Source: Bacillota bacterium (GTDB lineage Bacteria; Bacillota; UBA4882; UBA8346). Taken from it: a DNA stretch of 16,190 nucleotides. Where the stretch lies: the NCBI GenBank assembly GCA_023435565.1, contig JAEYRN010000013.1:1-16190 (forward strand), read 5' to 3'. The translations under genes and the position numbers were made by a program. The notes under the pieces were generated by a model. That model was not told where the DNA came from, did not search any database, and saw only the letters and a list, made by a program, of their open reading frames with translations. Below, one piece after another: positions 1 to 6,630 of this stretch (positions within the stretch are counted from its first letter, which is position 1; every line of letters starts with the position of its first letter).

Positions 1-508
1 AGATGTCACCGTTCTTATTTTTAAGGAAAGATTCTTCCTGCAGTACCATCCAATGAGTGGCGCCAACCCAAATTAAGGATACAATTACAAAGACATAGCT
101 TGCAAATTTCATCTCCCAACCCATCAAGTTCAGACCAAGAATAAAAAGAAATCCACCGACGTACATCGGGTTTCTGGAGTAACGATAGATTCCGTTAGTG
201 TTTAAATCACCGGTAGAACGTGAAAAAGAAGCTAAAGCAGTTAGATTAATAATTATTCCAATCAGGTAAATTAGCAATCCAATCCGAAACAATGTACTTG
301 AATTGATTGGTACAAAAATTGTCCAAAACAACATGGTTAACTGGGGCAAAAAGCCAAGCATAAACATGATTTTTGACCCTTTATATTTGAATATTTCCGG
401 GTTTTCAATCGGTTTTCCCCGTTTACGGTTGATCCAAGACATAAAGGCCCAAATTACGATATAACCCGGAAAAGATAATGACCATAAATTATACAGGTCC
501 ATTTTCAT
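1..508 (-). CDS. isoprenylcysteine carboxyl methyltransferase (ICMT)-like membrane methyltransferase, 3' end outside window
   Basis: The frame is open from an ATG at 508 to the left edge of the window, giving about 169 residues with the C-terminus missing. Several hydrophobic segments are visible (roughly residues 12-26, 48-66, 74-96, 117-133 and 136-153). Between them lies the hallmark GIYRYSRNPMYVGG (106-119), which matches the SAM-binding N-G-x-Y-x-x-x-R-N-P-M-Y signature of the ICMT / phospholipid methyltransferase superfamily; the following QEESFL also fits. The start is supported by an AAAGGTG-like ribosome binding site at about 520-526. In bacteria the substrate of these proteins is usually unknown, and the sequence does not say whether a lipid or a protein is methylated. 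No partner gene is obvious, as the next gene upstream is a ferritin-like protein about 100 bp away. Confidence 0.8.
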   Translation of the reverse strand, partial: MKMDLYNLWSLSFPGYIVIWAFMSWINRKRGKPIENPEIFKYKGSKIMFMLGFLPQLTMLFWTIFVPINSSTLFRIGLLIYLIGIIINLTALASFSRSTGDLNTNGIYRYSRNPMYVGGFLFILGLNLMGWEMKFASYVFVIVSLIWVGATHWMVLQEESFLKNKNGDI

Positions 509-613
509 ATTGAATAAACACCTTTCATAAAGATTGTTCATAGTAAACAGCAATATACCAGTAACCAAAACGGCAAGCATTTTATTACGCCCGCCGTTTA
601 ATCTTGTTTAGTT

Positions 614-919
614 TTACTCCCCTAATTCCTCAATGATCTCCTCCACTTCTTCGGCACCTTCGGAATAAAAGGCTTCTTCCTCCGGCTCCAAATGTTTCAG
701 GAGTCTTAGAAACTCACCGGCGTGAACCCGTTCTTCATCGGCAATATCTTTTAAAACGGCGATTGCTAACTTGTTATCCGTAGATTCAGCCAGCTGCATA
801 TACAATTGGACGGCTTCATACTCAGCAGCAACCATAAACCGGATTGCCCGGACCAATTCGGCATCGTTAATCTTACGGTCATTTGCCAGTCCTGCAAAAG
901 GGTTTCCAAATTCGGGCAT
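614..919 (-). CDS. small ferritin-like protein of the encapsulin-associated (EncFtn-like) type
   Basis: The product has 101 residues and looks like a half-ferritin with two long helices. Helix 1 (about 18-46) carries E33 in AAEYEA, and helix 2 (about 49-76) carries DEERVH, giving an E63-x-x-H66 pair. This E / E-x-x-H spacing is that of encapsulated ferritins, which build their di-iron ferroxidase site between two subunits. The sequence also resembles, from memory, the ferritin-like N-terminal domain of archaeal encapsulin fusions. Inferred role: oxidation and storage of ferrous iron, or protection from oxygen. The acidic tail (88-101, EEVEEIIEELGE) shows no recognisable encapsulin-targeting peptide, and no shell gene is visible here. 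The start is set by GGGAGG at 928-933, eight bases before the ATG. A 10-bp palindrome (955-964) lies upstream. A rubrerythrin-type function is an alternative, but there is no rubredoxin domain. Confidence 0.8.
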   Translation of the reverse strand: MPEFGNPFAGLANDRKINDAELVRAIRFMVAAEYEAVQLYMQLAESTDNKLAIAVLKDIADEERVHAGEFLRLLKHLEPEEEAFYSEGAEEVEEIIEELGE

Positions 920-1008
920 GAAAATCGCCTCCCTCTATATAATACTAATTCTTAATGATATCATATTTTTAGAATAATTAAATATGTATCACCAATACAT
1001 TAATTACT

Positions 1009-1293
1009 CTACTTGCAAGCCAAAACATAATAATTCACCGGAGCGGAGTGGAGAATACCGTCTTCCATTATCTTAAACCCGCTTTCTTTCAATAAACCGG
1101 TCACTTGATATTTCGGAAAACAGGAAAGATATTTGATCAGACCGAAAAACCTGAAAACTTTCATCACAAATATCTGAATTTTCATAGTAAAAGGGACTGG
1201 TTCCCCATAACAATCGGTGGCAGTAACCAAATACCCTCCATCCTTTAATAAACGAAATGCTTCTGCCAAGATAAAAAACAATACCACTGGCAA
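1009..1293 (-). pseudogene. C-terminal remnant of a class I SAM-dependent methyltransferase
   Basis: About 85-94 residues remain. They begin at the post-motif region of a Rossmann methyltransferase (LAEAFRLLKDGGYLV, the 'R-x-L-K-x-G-G' strand) and run to a normal-looking C-terminus (GFKIMEDG..., NYYVLACK). The glycine-rich SAM-binding motif I and everything N-terminal to it are missing. The apparent TTG start at 1293 has no ribosome binding site, and an in-frame TAA lies two codons upstream in AT-rich DNA. The retained part has no internal stop. A full-length family member would be around 200-250 residues, so more than half is lost. I read it as a decayed gene that cannot bind SAM by itself. 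A frameshift joining it to upstream sequence is unlikely, because the upstream 80 bp show no methyltransferase residues in any frame. Confidence 0.7.
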
Positions 1294-1379
1294 AATTTAT
1301 TTTTCTTTATTATTTTTTCATTTCTATTTTATTTTCTAACTTTAAAATAAGGACATCAATTATCAAGGAGGGAACATTA

Positions 1380-1901
1380 ATGAATAAATTACTATTAACA
1401 ATCACATTAACTCTTGTTTTGACCTTGGGATTCACGGCAATTACATACGCTGAATCCGGATCTTTCTGGTTCTCCGGAGGAAGTAAGGATGGTTACGGTA
1501 ATTTTGCAGTCGGTTTTGGAGGCAGGGACATTGGTATTGAAATTGGAATAATTGATAATGACAATCTTCCCAGTGGAACCTTAGACTATGAATGCCCGCA
1601 TTGGGATTATACTTCATTAGGCCATAAAACAATAGAACCTAGCGTTGGAATTGATCTTATCGGGATGTTTCATATTTCGGATCATGTCATGCTATACGGA
1701 GGCCCCGGGTTATACTGGCATCACACCGGAGAAATAGTTCGGTCGAATTCAACCGGCTGGCTTTACACTCAATCAAATGAAACTTCTACTGAAATTGCTT
1801 GTTCCGGAGGGATCCGTTTTAGATTCACCAAAGGAACTCGGTTCGGTATTGGTTACCATACACTGCGAGGGAGCAATTTAACATTTCAATTTAGTTTTTA
1901 A
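1380..1901 (+). CDS. secreted, beta-rich protein, possible outer-membrane beta-barrel
   Basis: The product has 173 residues and starts with a clear signal peptide: a Lys at position 3, a hydrophobic core at 4-20, and a probable cleavage after TYA (residue 24). The mature part is rich in Gly, aromatic residues and alternating polar/non-polar strands (for example FAVGFGGRDIGIEIGI and the HVMLYGGPGLYW segment). It ends with LTFQFSF, the terminal-Phe, alternating-aromatic pattern recognised by the outer-membrane assembly machinery in diderm bacteria. I do not recognise a specific family. AAGGAGG lies eight bases before the ATG. It is the only clear + strand gene in the first 15 kb, and it converges on the peroxiredoxin remnant at a shared terminator. 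Secretion is well supported; the outer-membrane location is inference. If the organism is monoderm, it would be a surface or secreted protein. Confidence 0.7.
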   Translation: MNKLLLTITLTLVLTLGFTAITYAESGSFWFSGGSKDGYGNFAVGFGGRDIGIEIGIIDNDNLPSGTLDYECPHWDYTSLGHKTIEPSVGIDLIGMFHISDHVMLYGGPGLYWHHTGEIVRSNSTGWLYTQSNETSTEIACSGGIRFRFTKGTRFGIGYHTLRGSNLTFQFSF

Positions 1902-1938
1902 TAACTTTCCAGTATAACTAACTTATTAAAAAAAAGTT

Positions 1939-1971
1939 AAAAAGGGCTGCTTCCTGAAGCAACCCTTTTTT
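1939..1971. terminator. bidirectional intrinsic terminator
   Basis: AAAAAGGG and CCCTTTTT arms (1939-1946 and 1963-1970) enclose GC-containing inner arms TGCTTC / GAAGCA, and the structure is flanked by A-runs on one side and T-runs on the other. It sits between the convergent genes at 1380-1901 (+) and 1989-2300 (-), so it can serve both strands. Confidence 0.85.
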
Positions 1972-1988
1972 AAGGTAATACTTATTAA

Positions 1989-2300
1989 TCATTTATCTCT
2001 TTTAAAACACATATACCAATCAAGACAATACTTGCCCTCTTCCTCCGTTTCGACTCTTTCTTTCGCCAGCCCGCATGAACCGGGAGGTGGGATGATTACG
2101 TCCTCTCCGGGCTGCCAATTGGCCGGAGTGGCCACTCCATCCCGATCGGCTTTTTGTAAAACCAATACCAAACGTTTTATCTCATCCATATTTCTTCCGC
2201 TGCTTAACGGATAATAAAGAACTGCTCTTACTTTTGCCTGCGGGTCAATAATGAACACCGCTCTCACCGCTTGGGTTGTTGAAGCATTCGGTTGGACCAT
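1989..2300 (-). pseudogene. C-terminal half of a 1-Cys/Prx6-type peroxiredoxin, N-terminus deleted
   Basis: The 103 remaining residues align well, from memory, with the C-terminal half of AhpC/Tsa peroxiredoxins of the archaeal-type Prx6 group: MVQPNAS, VRAVFIIDP, YYPLSSGRNMDEI, GVATPANWQPGEDVIIPPP, and the C-terminal KYCLDWYMC with its two cysteines. Members have about 210-220 residues. The whole N-terminal thioredoxin-fold part with the peroxidatic cysteine motif (PVCTTE-like) is absent. Homology stops one codon before the apparent start (a Gly codon preceding the Met), with an in-frame TAA just upstream and no ribosome binding site. The protein therefore cannot be an active peroxidase. A plausible promoter with the CATATGCCC motif survives about 90-115 bp upstream, which suggests an internal deletion that removed the start and the catalytic half. 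Confidence 0.8.
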
Positions 2301-2386
2301 ACCATTTTATGCAATTCTCATATATGAAAATACCTATATTAAGTAATCTTTACTGCTATAAACCTACTTGATTTTTTATATTAAGT

Positions 2387-2416
2387 TTTATACAATTTAT
2401 TTTGGGCATATGATAA
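2387..2416 (-). promoter_or_regulatory. promoter with CATATGCCC operator in front of the peroxiredoxin remnant
   Basis: On the minus strand, TTATCA (2416-2411) and TATAAA (2392-2387) are 18 bp apart. The -35 hexamer overlaps the motif ATCATATGCCCA (GGGCATATG on the + strand, 2404-2412). The same motif in the same position occurs at three other promoters in this window. The hexamers alone are weak (4/6 and 5/6); the recurrence is what supports the call. Confidence 0.5.
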
Positions 2417-2462
2417 TAATATGGCAGGAAAATGATTCGAAAATAATAATGGCTTATATTTA

Positions 2463-2504
2463 AAAAGGGGCTGCTGCAAAATTCCTATTTGCAACAGCCC
2501 CTTT
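2463..2504 (-). terminator. intrinsic terminator of the deformylase gene
   Basis: A long hairpin with arms AAAGGGGCTG-x-TGCAAA and TTTGCA-x-CAGCCCCTTT starts 18 bp after the def stop codon and runs into TTTTTAAAT on the minus strand. The stem is about 16 bp with one bulge and GC-rich at the base. Confidence 0.85.
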
Positions 2505-2521
2505 AGGTTTTACTACTTATT

Positions 2522-2980
2522 TTATTTATTTAAAATATCTGGCATTATTTTATCAATAAAAAGGATCCCATCTAAATGATCGATCTCATGACAAAAGGCC
2601 CGTGCTAAAAGGCCTGTCCCCTTCATCTCGAACTCTTCCCCGTTCTCATCATAGGCTTTAACTTTAACTCTAAATGGGCGTTTGACCATACCTTGGTATC
2701 CGGGGATACTTAAACATCCTTCTTCTTCCTGTTGTTCTCCCTCAATATCAATAATTTCCGGGTTGATCAATTTAATCAAACCAGTGCCAATATCAATCAC
2801 CGCTACTCTTAACAATACCCCTACCTGTGGAGCGGCCAAACCAACTCCATTCGCTTGGTACATTGTTTCGGTCATATCGTTGAGCAACAAACTAAGGTGT
2901 TGATCGAATTCTTTAATCGGTTTCGACTTTTTCCGAAGGACATTATCCTGGGGATAAAGCATAATGCGTCGAAAAGCCAT
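2522..2980 (-). CDS. def: peptide deformylase
   Basis: The product has 152 residues, normal length for a bacterial (type I-like) deformylase. It is a metalloenzyme, usually Fe2+, that removes the N-formyl group from nascent proteins in the cytoplasm. All three family motifs are present and intact: GVGLAAPQ (45-52), EGCLS (87-91, metal-binding Cys89) and HEIDH (131-135, the two metal-binding His and the catalytic Glu). The start MAFRRIMLYP fits the family's N-terminus; a GGAG lies about 12 bases upstream, somewhat far. The gene stands alone between its own terminator and the ybaK-like gene 131 bp upstream. Its upstream region carries the perfect palindrome GGCATATGCC (3055-3064), about 74 bp before the start, the same position as in the NifX-MinD operon. 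This suggests unusual regulated expression for a housekeeping enzyme. Confidence 0.95.
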   Translation of the reverse strand: MAFRRIMLYPQDNVLRKKSKPIKEFDQHLSLLLNDMTETMYQANGVGLAAPQVGVLLRVAVIDIGTGLIKLINPEIIDIEGEQQEEEGCLSIPGYQGMVKRPFRVKVKAYDENGEEFEMKGTGLLARAFCHEIDHLDGILFIDKIMPDILNK

Positions 2981-3037
2981 CTAACTATACACTCCGTTTC
3001 AATTATCTTTATTATTAGAACTCCCAATTCGAAGTAT

Positions 3038-3066
3038 TTAATATTATATATATGGGCATATGCCAT
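3038..3066 (-). promoter_or_regulatory. promoter with GGGCATATGCC operator in front of def
   Basis: The palindrome GGCATATGCC (3055-3064) overlaps a weak -35 (ATGGCA, 3066-3061) followed, after 17 bp, by TATTAA (3043-3038) on the minus strand. This is the most symmetric of the five copies in the window. The hexamers score only 4/6 each, so the promoter part is tentative while the repeat itself is exact. Confidence 0.45.
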
Positions 3067-3111
3067 TTAACTTCTTTATTTACTTCCATACTAAAACAAT
3101 ATTACAATGTT

Positions 3112-3603
3112 TTAGATGCTAATCCCAACTTTGATTAATGTAGGATCTAGTAAATTCATCAAATCTTGCGGGTTCAACCCTACTAAGAAACCTCTTTTAC
3201 CACCATTTATATATACTTTTGGAAGATCTAATATCGTTTCTTCCATATACACAGGCATCTTCCGGTGCGTGCCAAAGGGCGAAGTTCCACCCACCAAATA
3301 ACCGCTATGCTTATTAGCTACCGCCGGTTCACAAGGCTTAATAATTTTCACACCAATTAGCCTTGCTAATTCTTTGGTAGAAACCTCCAAATCTCCATGC
3401 ATTAGGATGACCAAAACCGACTTATTCTCGTCTTCCATAATCAAAGTCTTAATTACCGAATGTTCATCAATACCCAGTTCCCGGGCGGAAACTGCAGTCC
3501 CCCCTCTTTCTTCGTATTCATAGAGATGTTGGGTATAACTAACCTTAGCCGCCCGTAAAAAACGTACTCCTTGGGTAACAGGATATTTATCCGAGTTAGC
3601 CAT
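3112..3603 (-). CDS. ybaK: YbaK/EbsC-type Cys-tRNA deacylase
   Basis: The product has 163 residues and belongs to the YbaK/ProX editing family, which hydrolyses Cys mischarged on tRNA-Pro (and related mischarged tRNAs) in the cytoplasm. Seen in the sequence: the conserved catalytic Lys in VIKTLI (K52), the substrate-pocket loop GGTSPFG (105-111), HRKMPVYMEE, and the closing INGGKRGFLVGLNP. Together these mark YbaK rather than the ProRS INS domain. The ATG at 3603 is preferred over an upstream in-frame ATG at 3630 because AAGGTGG (3608-3614) lies four bases before it and the protein then starts MANSDKYPVTQ. A partial Fur-box-like sequence sits immediately upstream. Together with def downstream it makes a small protein-quality pair, though the 131-bp gap and the separate def promoter argue against an operon. 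Confidence 0.93.
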   Translation of the reverse strand: MANSDKYPVTQGVRFLRAAKVSYTQHLYEYEERGGTAVSARELGIDEHSVIKTLIMEDENKSVLVILMHGDLEVSTKELARLIGVKIIKPCEPAVANKHSGYLVGGTSPFGTHRKMPVYMEETILDLPKVYINGGKRGFLVGLNPQDLMNLLDPTLIKVGISI

Positions 3604-3615
3604 TGATGCCACCTT

Positions 3616-3634
3616 TTTGCTAATAATCATTATC
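3616..3634 (-). promoter_or_regulatory. degenerate Fur-box-like site before ybaK
   Basis: The 19-mer matches the Fur consensus GATAATGATAATCATTATC at 14 of 19 positions. One half (AATAATCATTATC on the + strand) is perfect and the other poor. It lies directly before the ybaK ribosome binding site. It may reflect Fur control at the end of the iron gene block, or be chance in AT-rich DNA. Confidence 0.3.
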
Positions 3635-3723
3635 GAATTAAATAACTTTACGTTTAAATCAACTTTTTAAATCTTAATCAAAATCCATACTTAATAATCC
3701 TAATAATAACGTAGGAATATCAT

Positions 3724-4074
3724 TTACTTGGATTCCGCTAAGAATTCAGCGCATTTCATAACACAATCCAAACAAGAAAACTTGTTTATCGTTCTGATTT
3801 CCTTACATTTTACTGAACCGGCTTGCTCTTTAAAAGTTTTTTCAAATTCGTCCATTTTAATAACTTGATTGTCCCCGGACAAATATTTAACGGCATAAAA
3901 GGCGCCGCATAAACCCTCCGGAGCATTTCCTCCACCAAATGGTTTAAGTAATTGAACCGCTGCTTCATCAAGCCCAAATTTATCCCGAAATGGAGTTAGT
4001 ACTGCTTGAGCGCAATTGACGCGTTTGTAACCTTCTTTACCTAAAAAGTAGTTAACTGCGGAATTTATCGGCAT
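3724..4074 (-). CDS. C_GCAxxG_C_C family protein (putative redox/metal protein)
   Basis: The product has 116 residues with six cysteines: C21 in NCAQAV, C56 in EGLCGA, C90 in KCKE, and C101, C104 and C108 in CLDCVMKC. The spacing fits the C_GCAxxG_C_C family, with the N-C-A-Q and G-G-G-N-A-P-E-G-L-C-G-A blocks intact. Proteins of this family are common in anaerobes and are predicted to bind a metal or Fe-S centre through the cysteines; the function is not established. I choose the ATG at 4074 because GGAGG (4080-4084) lies five bases before it; an in-frame TTG at 4086 falls inside that ribosome binding site. It follows the J-domain gene by 28 bp and is probably the last gene of the feo transcription unit, which would place it under Fur. 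Confidence 0.85.
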   Translation of the reverse strand: MPINSAVNYFLGKEGYKRVNCAQAVLTPFRDKFGLDEAAVQLLKPFGGGNAPEGLCGAFYAVKYLSGDNQVIKMDEFEKTFKEQAGSVKCKEIRTINKFSCLDCVMKCAEFLAESK

Positions 4075-4102
4075 TACAACCTCCAAAAGTTATTAATAGT
4101 TA

Positions 4103-4414
4103 TCATTCTTTACCCGGACCCCAGATCGGATCGTTACCGAATTGCTTTAGCCACCAATCTGCCGACCCCCGATTTTTTTCAAGCTCCTCGCGGGAAAAAT
4201 CGATCAAATAGTGGGTGCAATACTCCATTAACAAACGATACGCCCAATTAATCTCCTTCATTTTCGTTTCAGATTCCGAAGCGTCTTTACAGATGTCGGG
4301 ATGCCACTTTTGAGATAAATTCCGATAATACTCTTTTATTAGGCTGATATTTGCTCTATCCGGTAAATCCAAAATCCGACATGCGTGTTGAATCTCGTCG
4401 ACTGAAAACTTCAA
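4103..4414 (-). CDS. short J-domain (DnaJ-like) protein in the feo operon
   Basis: The product is a cytoplasmic protein of about 103 residues consisting of a J domain and a short tail. The helix II-loop-helix III region reads IKEYYRNLSQKWHPDICK...KMKEINWAYRLL, with the catalytic HPD tripeptide that stimulates DnaK ATPase (residues 38-40 from the chosen start). There is no Gly/Phe region and no zinc-finger or substrate-binding domain. The C-terminus (DWWLKQFGNDPIWGPGKE) is not a family I know. The frame could begin at ATG 4429, but GGAGGTGA (the end of feoB) sits perfectly before a TTG at 4414. I prefer that start: the feoB stop codon is then part of the ribosome binding site and the genes do not overlap. 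The context suggests a chaperone adaptor for FeoB or Fe-S assembly (inference). Confidence 0.75.
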   Translation of the reverse strand: MKFSVDEIQHACRILDLPDRANISLIKEYYRNLSQKWHPDICKDASESETKMKEINWAYRLLMEYCTHYLIDFSREELEKNRGSADWWLKQFGNDPIWGPGKE

Positions 4415-4418
4415 CGGG

Positions 4419-6257
4419 TCACCTCCCATATGTTTTAGCTACAGTTTTTTTCTTTTGATATAAAATTTTAGGCGCTATCAAAACACCGAATACGATTAGT
4501 GAAAGTTCAAATAATATCAAAAATAATGGCCCAACAACATCTCCAATAAAAATCTTCCCGGCCATATTTAAGCCGCCGCCTACGGCTAAAGTAGTGAAAA
4601 ACATAATCACCATCGCTTTAATGGTATCCCTTATCCCGAGCTCCTTCAACAAAACCGTGAAAGTTGCCACACAAGGGAAATAAAGGGTTAAAACCAAAAC
4701 GGCGATAACCATCTGAAAACCGGTTAAACCAATTGGTTCCAACAACGCTACCGCCGCATCCTTTCTTAATGTTCCGATAATCAAAGCTGCCACAGTTGAT
4801 TCGGGAAGCCCGAAAATTCCTTTTATAATTGGCGAAAACAGCTTTCCAATTCGAGTGATTATCCCTACGGTATGCAACAAATTGATAAAAAGAATACCTC
4901 CAAGCACATAAGGTATGGCTTCATTAAGAAAACAAGAAACACGCATTGATAACTTTTTGAGTTGGATTTTCAAGCTTGGTATCCTATAAGGCGGAATTTC
5001 CATAAGTAATGTCGGTGTAACACCTCCCACCTTCCTTCTCAAAAAAAGCCCCAGTAAAGTCCAGACATTAATCAATGTAATAAAGGTCAAAACTAAAAAA
5101 ACACTTCCTCTTTCCCCAACCGCTTTTATTATCAACGCAGTTTGGGCCATACACGGAATAGTAACGCAGGTCAATATCGCCGTAATAAATCGTTCTCTCC
5201 GGGTTTCCAAATTTCTAACGGCCAAAATTCCCGGCACATTACAACCACATGCTAGCAGCATCGGTATGACCGAATACCCGTGTAAACCAATCTTATGAAG
5301 GACCTTATCAAATATCACGGCGATACGGGGTAGATAACCCAAATCTTCAAGAAATCCAAAAAAAGCATAAAAGAGAATAATATATGGTAAAACAATTCCA
5401 ATCGCTACAAAAACTCCGGTAGTTAATACACCCATAGAGCCTTCAAAATCAATTACACCACCGCTAATTTCACCAATTAACACCGAATGAACTAATCCCT
5501 TACCATTAAGTAACTTGCTAAATTGCATAATTAACGGAGCATAAAAGGTCTCAAAAAGTTTGGTTGTGAAATCGGTAATAAATTCTCCGGTGGAAATAAT
5601 GACTTTAAAAATAGTCAACATTACCAAAATCGCTGTTGGCGGACCGAACCAAGGGTGAATCGCCAGGTCTTGAAGGGCTTCAACAAATGTATGGTGCCGA
5701 TGGGACAAATTTTGGGTTGCGGTTACAATCCGCCCAATCTTCTCCCATCTTTGCTCCGATGAAAGCTTCGGGGTTGCAATAGGTTTTACGTTTAAAATCT
5801 TCGCTTGAACCGATTTCAATCCTTCACCGGTGAGCCCGTTGGTTGGAATCACCGGAATCTTTAAGTATTCTTCCAACTTTTTATAATCAATCTCAATACC
5901 TTTATGTTTGGCGTCATCCCACATATTTAGGACTAAAATCATCGGTTTCCCAAATTCCATCAATTGTAATGTTAGATTCAGGTTTCTTTCCAGATTAGTT
6001 GCATCAACTACATTAATCAAGATATCTCCGGATTTAATCATATCCACGGCGACTCTTTCCGATTCGGCCTTGGGATCTAATTGATATGTGCCAGGAACAT
6101 CAATAATATCAAACCTTTTATTTTTATATGACATACACCCTTTGGTATACTCAACAGTTGTTCCGGGGTAATTTGACGTTGTAACGCTTATTCCCGTCAA
6201 GTGGCTAAATATAGCGCTCTTCCCTACATTAGGGTTTCCAATCAGTAATACATTCAT
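4419..6257 (-). CDS. feoB: ferrous iron transporter FeoB
   Basis: The product has 612 residues, at the short end of the family. It is an inner-membrane Fe2+ transporter with a cytosolic N-terminal G domain. The G motifs are visible: G1 GNPNVGKS (7-14), switch I NYPGTT (29-34), G3 DVPG (53-56) and G4 NMWD (111-114). After a helical spacer come two Gate regions with conserved membrane cysteines: the LLACGCNVPGI and IPCMAQ blocks in the first half and YFPCVATF in the second. A C-terminal hydrophobic stretch is followed by a basic tail. The ATG overlaps the feoA stop by one base (TAATG), with GGAGG at 6268-6272 inside feoA, so translation is coupled. It is transcribed after feoA and controlled by the Fur box at 6526-6544. 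No truncation or frameshift is seen. Confidence 0.97.
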   Translation of the reverse strand: MNVLLIGNPNVGKSAIFSHLTGISVTTSNYPGTTVEYTKGCMSYKNKRFDIIDVPGTYQLDPKAESERVAVDMIKSGDILINVVDATNLERNLNLTLQLMEFGKPMILVLNMWDDAKHKGIEIDYKKLEEYLKIPVIPTNGLTGEGLKSVQAKILNVKPIATPKLSSEQRWEKIGRIVTATQNLSHRHHTFVEALQDLAIHPWFGPPTAILVMLTIFKVIISTGEFITDFTTKLFETFYAPLIMQFSKLLNGKGLVHSVLIGEISGGVIDFEGSMGVLTTGVFVAIGIVLPYIILFYAFFGFLEDLGYLPRIAVIFDKVLHKIGLHGYSVIPMLLACGCNVPGILAVRNLETRRERFITAILTCVTIPCMAQTALIIKAVGERGSVFLVLTFITLINVWTLLGLFLRRKVGGVTPTLLMEIPPYRIPSLKIQLKKLSMRVSCFLNEAIPYVLGGILFINLLHTVGIITRIGKLFSPIIKGIFGLPESTVAALIIGTLRKDAAVALLEPIGLTGFQMVIAVLVLTLYFPCVATFTVLLKELGIRDTIKAMVIMFFTTLAVGGGLNMAGKIFIGDVVGPLFLILFELSLIVFGVLIAPKILYQKKKTVAKTYGR

Positions 6258-6502
6258 TACACTTCAACCTCCACCGTAATTCGGGAAGCCATTCCATATC
6301 CAATCGCCACATCGGTATTTCCAACGGACACTATGACCGGTCCGCTTCTGAAAAATCCGCTCTTCTTTGTTATTCTGGAATTGATTCTCAAACCCAAAGC
6401 TTCAAGCCTGCCTTGCATTCCCATACCACCGTTGATTGCCACGACTTTTCCTGATTGACCGTTTTTCATTGAAGTAAGTATCAGCCTTGGTTGTTGTGTC
6501 AA
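6257..6502 (-). CDS. feoA: FeoA, SH3-like partner of FeoB
   Basis: The product is a small cytosolic protein of 81 residues with the FeoA/SH3 fold. Visible blocks are GKVVAINGGMGMQGRLEALGLRINSRITKK, with the typical 'G-x-x-x-x-L-x-x-L-G-L-x-x-G/N-x-x-I' pattern, and ...VGNTDVAIGYGMASRITVEV at the end. It is thought to modulate FeoB activity at the membrane. The open frame extends to an ATG at 6604, but that would put the Fur box inside the gene. The TTG at 6502 has GGGAGG (6511-6516) eight bases upstream and gives a normal family length, so I use it. Gene order fur, feoA, feoB with a one-base overlap to feoB indicates a tight uptake unit. Confidence 0.92.
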   Translation of the reverse strand: MTQQPRLILTSMKNGQSGKVVAINGGMGMQGRLEALGLRINSRITKKSGFFRSGPVIVSVGNTDVAIGYGMASRITVEVEV

Positions 6503-6525
6503 GAAATTTTCCTCCCAGCTAATCT

Positions 6526-6544
6526 GAAAATGATAATCGTTATC
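6526..6544 (-). promoter_or_regulatory. Fur box controlling feoAB
   Basis: This 19-mer matches the classical Fur consensus GATAATGATAATCATTATC at 17 of 19 positions. It lies just before the feoA ribosome binding site. Binding of Fe-loaded Fur here would repress feoA, feoB and the genes behind them when iron is sufficient. No convincing pair of sigma hexamers could be named next to it. Confidence 0.88.
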
Positions 6545-6630
6545 AATAGATAATTGTAAATTAAAAATCAAAAATCTGCTCCATCTTTGTTTAAGACGCA
6601 TCAATGCCTAGTAATGGTCCCGTGAAGATC

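Noticed and set aside
6503..6604. Longer FeoA starting at 6604
   Set aside because: It would place the feo Fur box inside the coding region and add 34 residues absent from the family; the TTG at 6502 has a good ribosome binding site.
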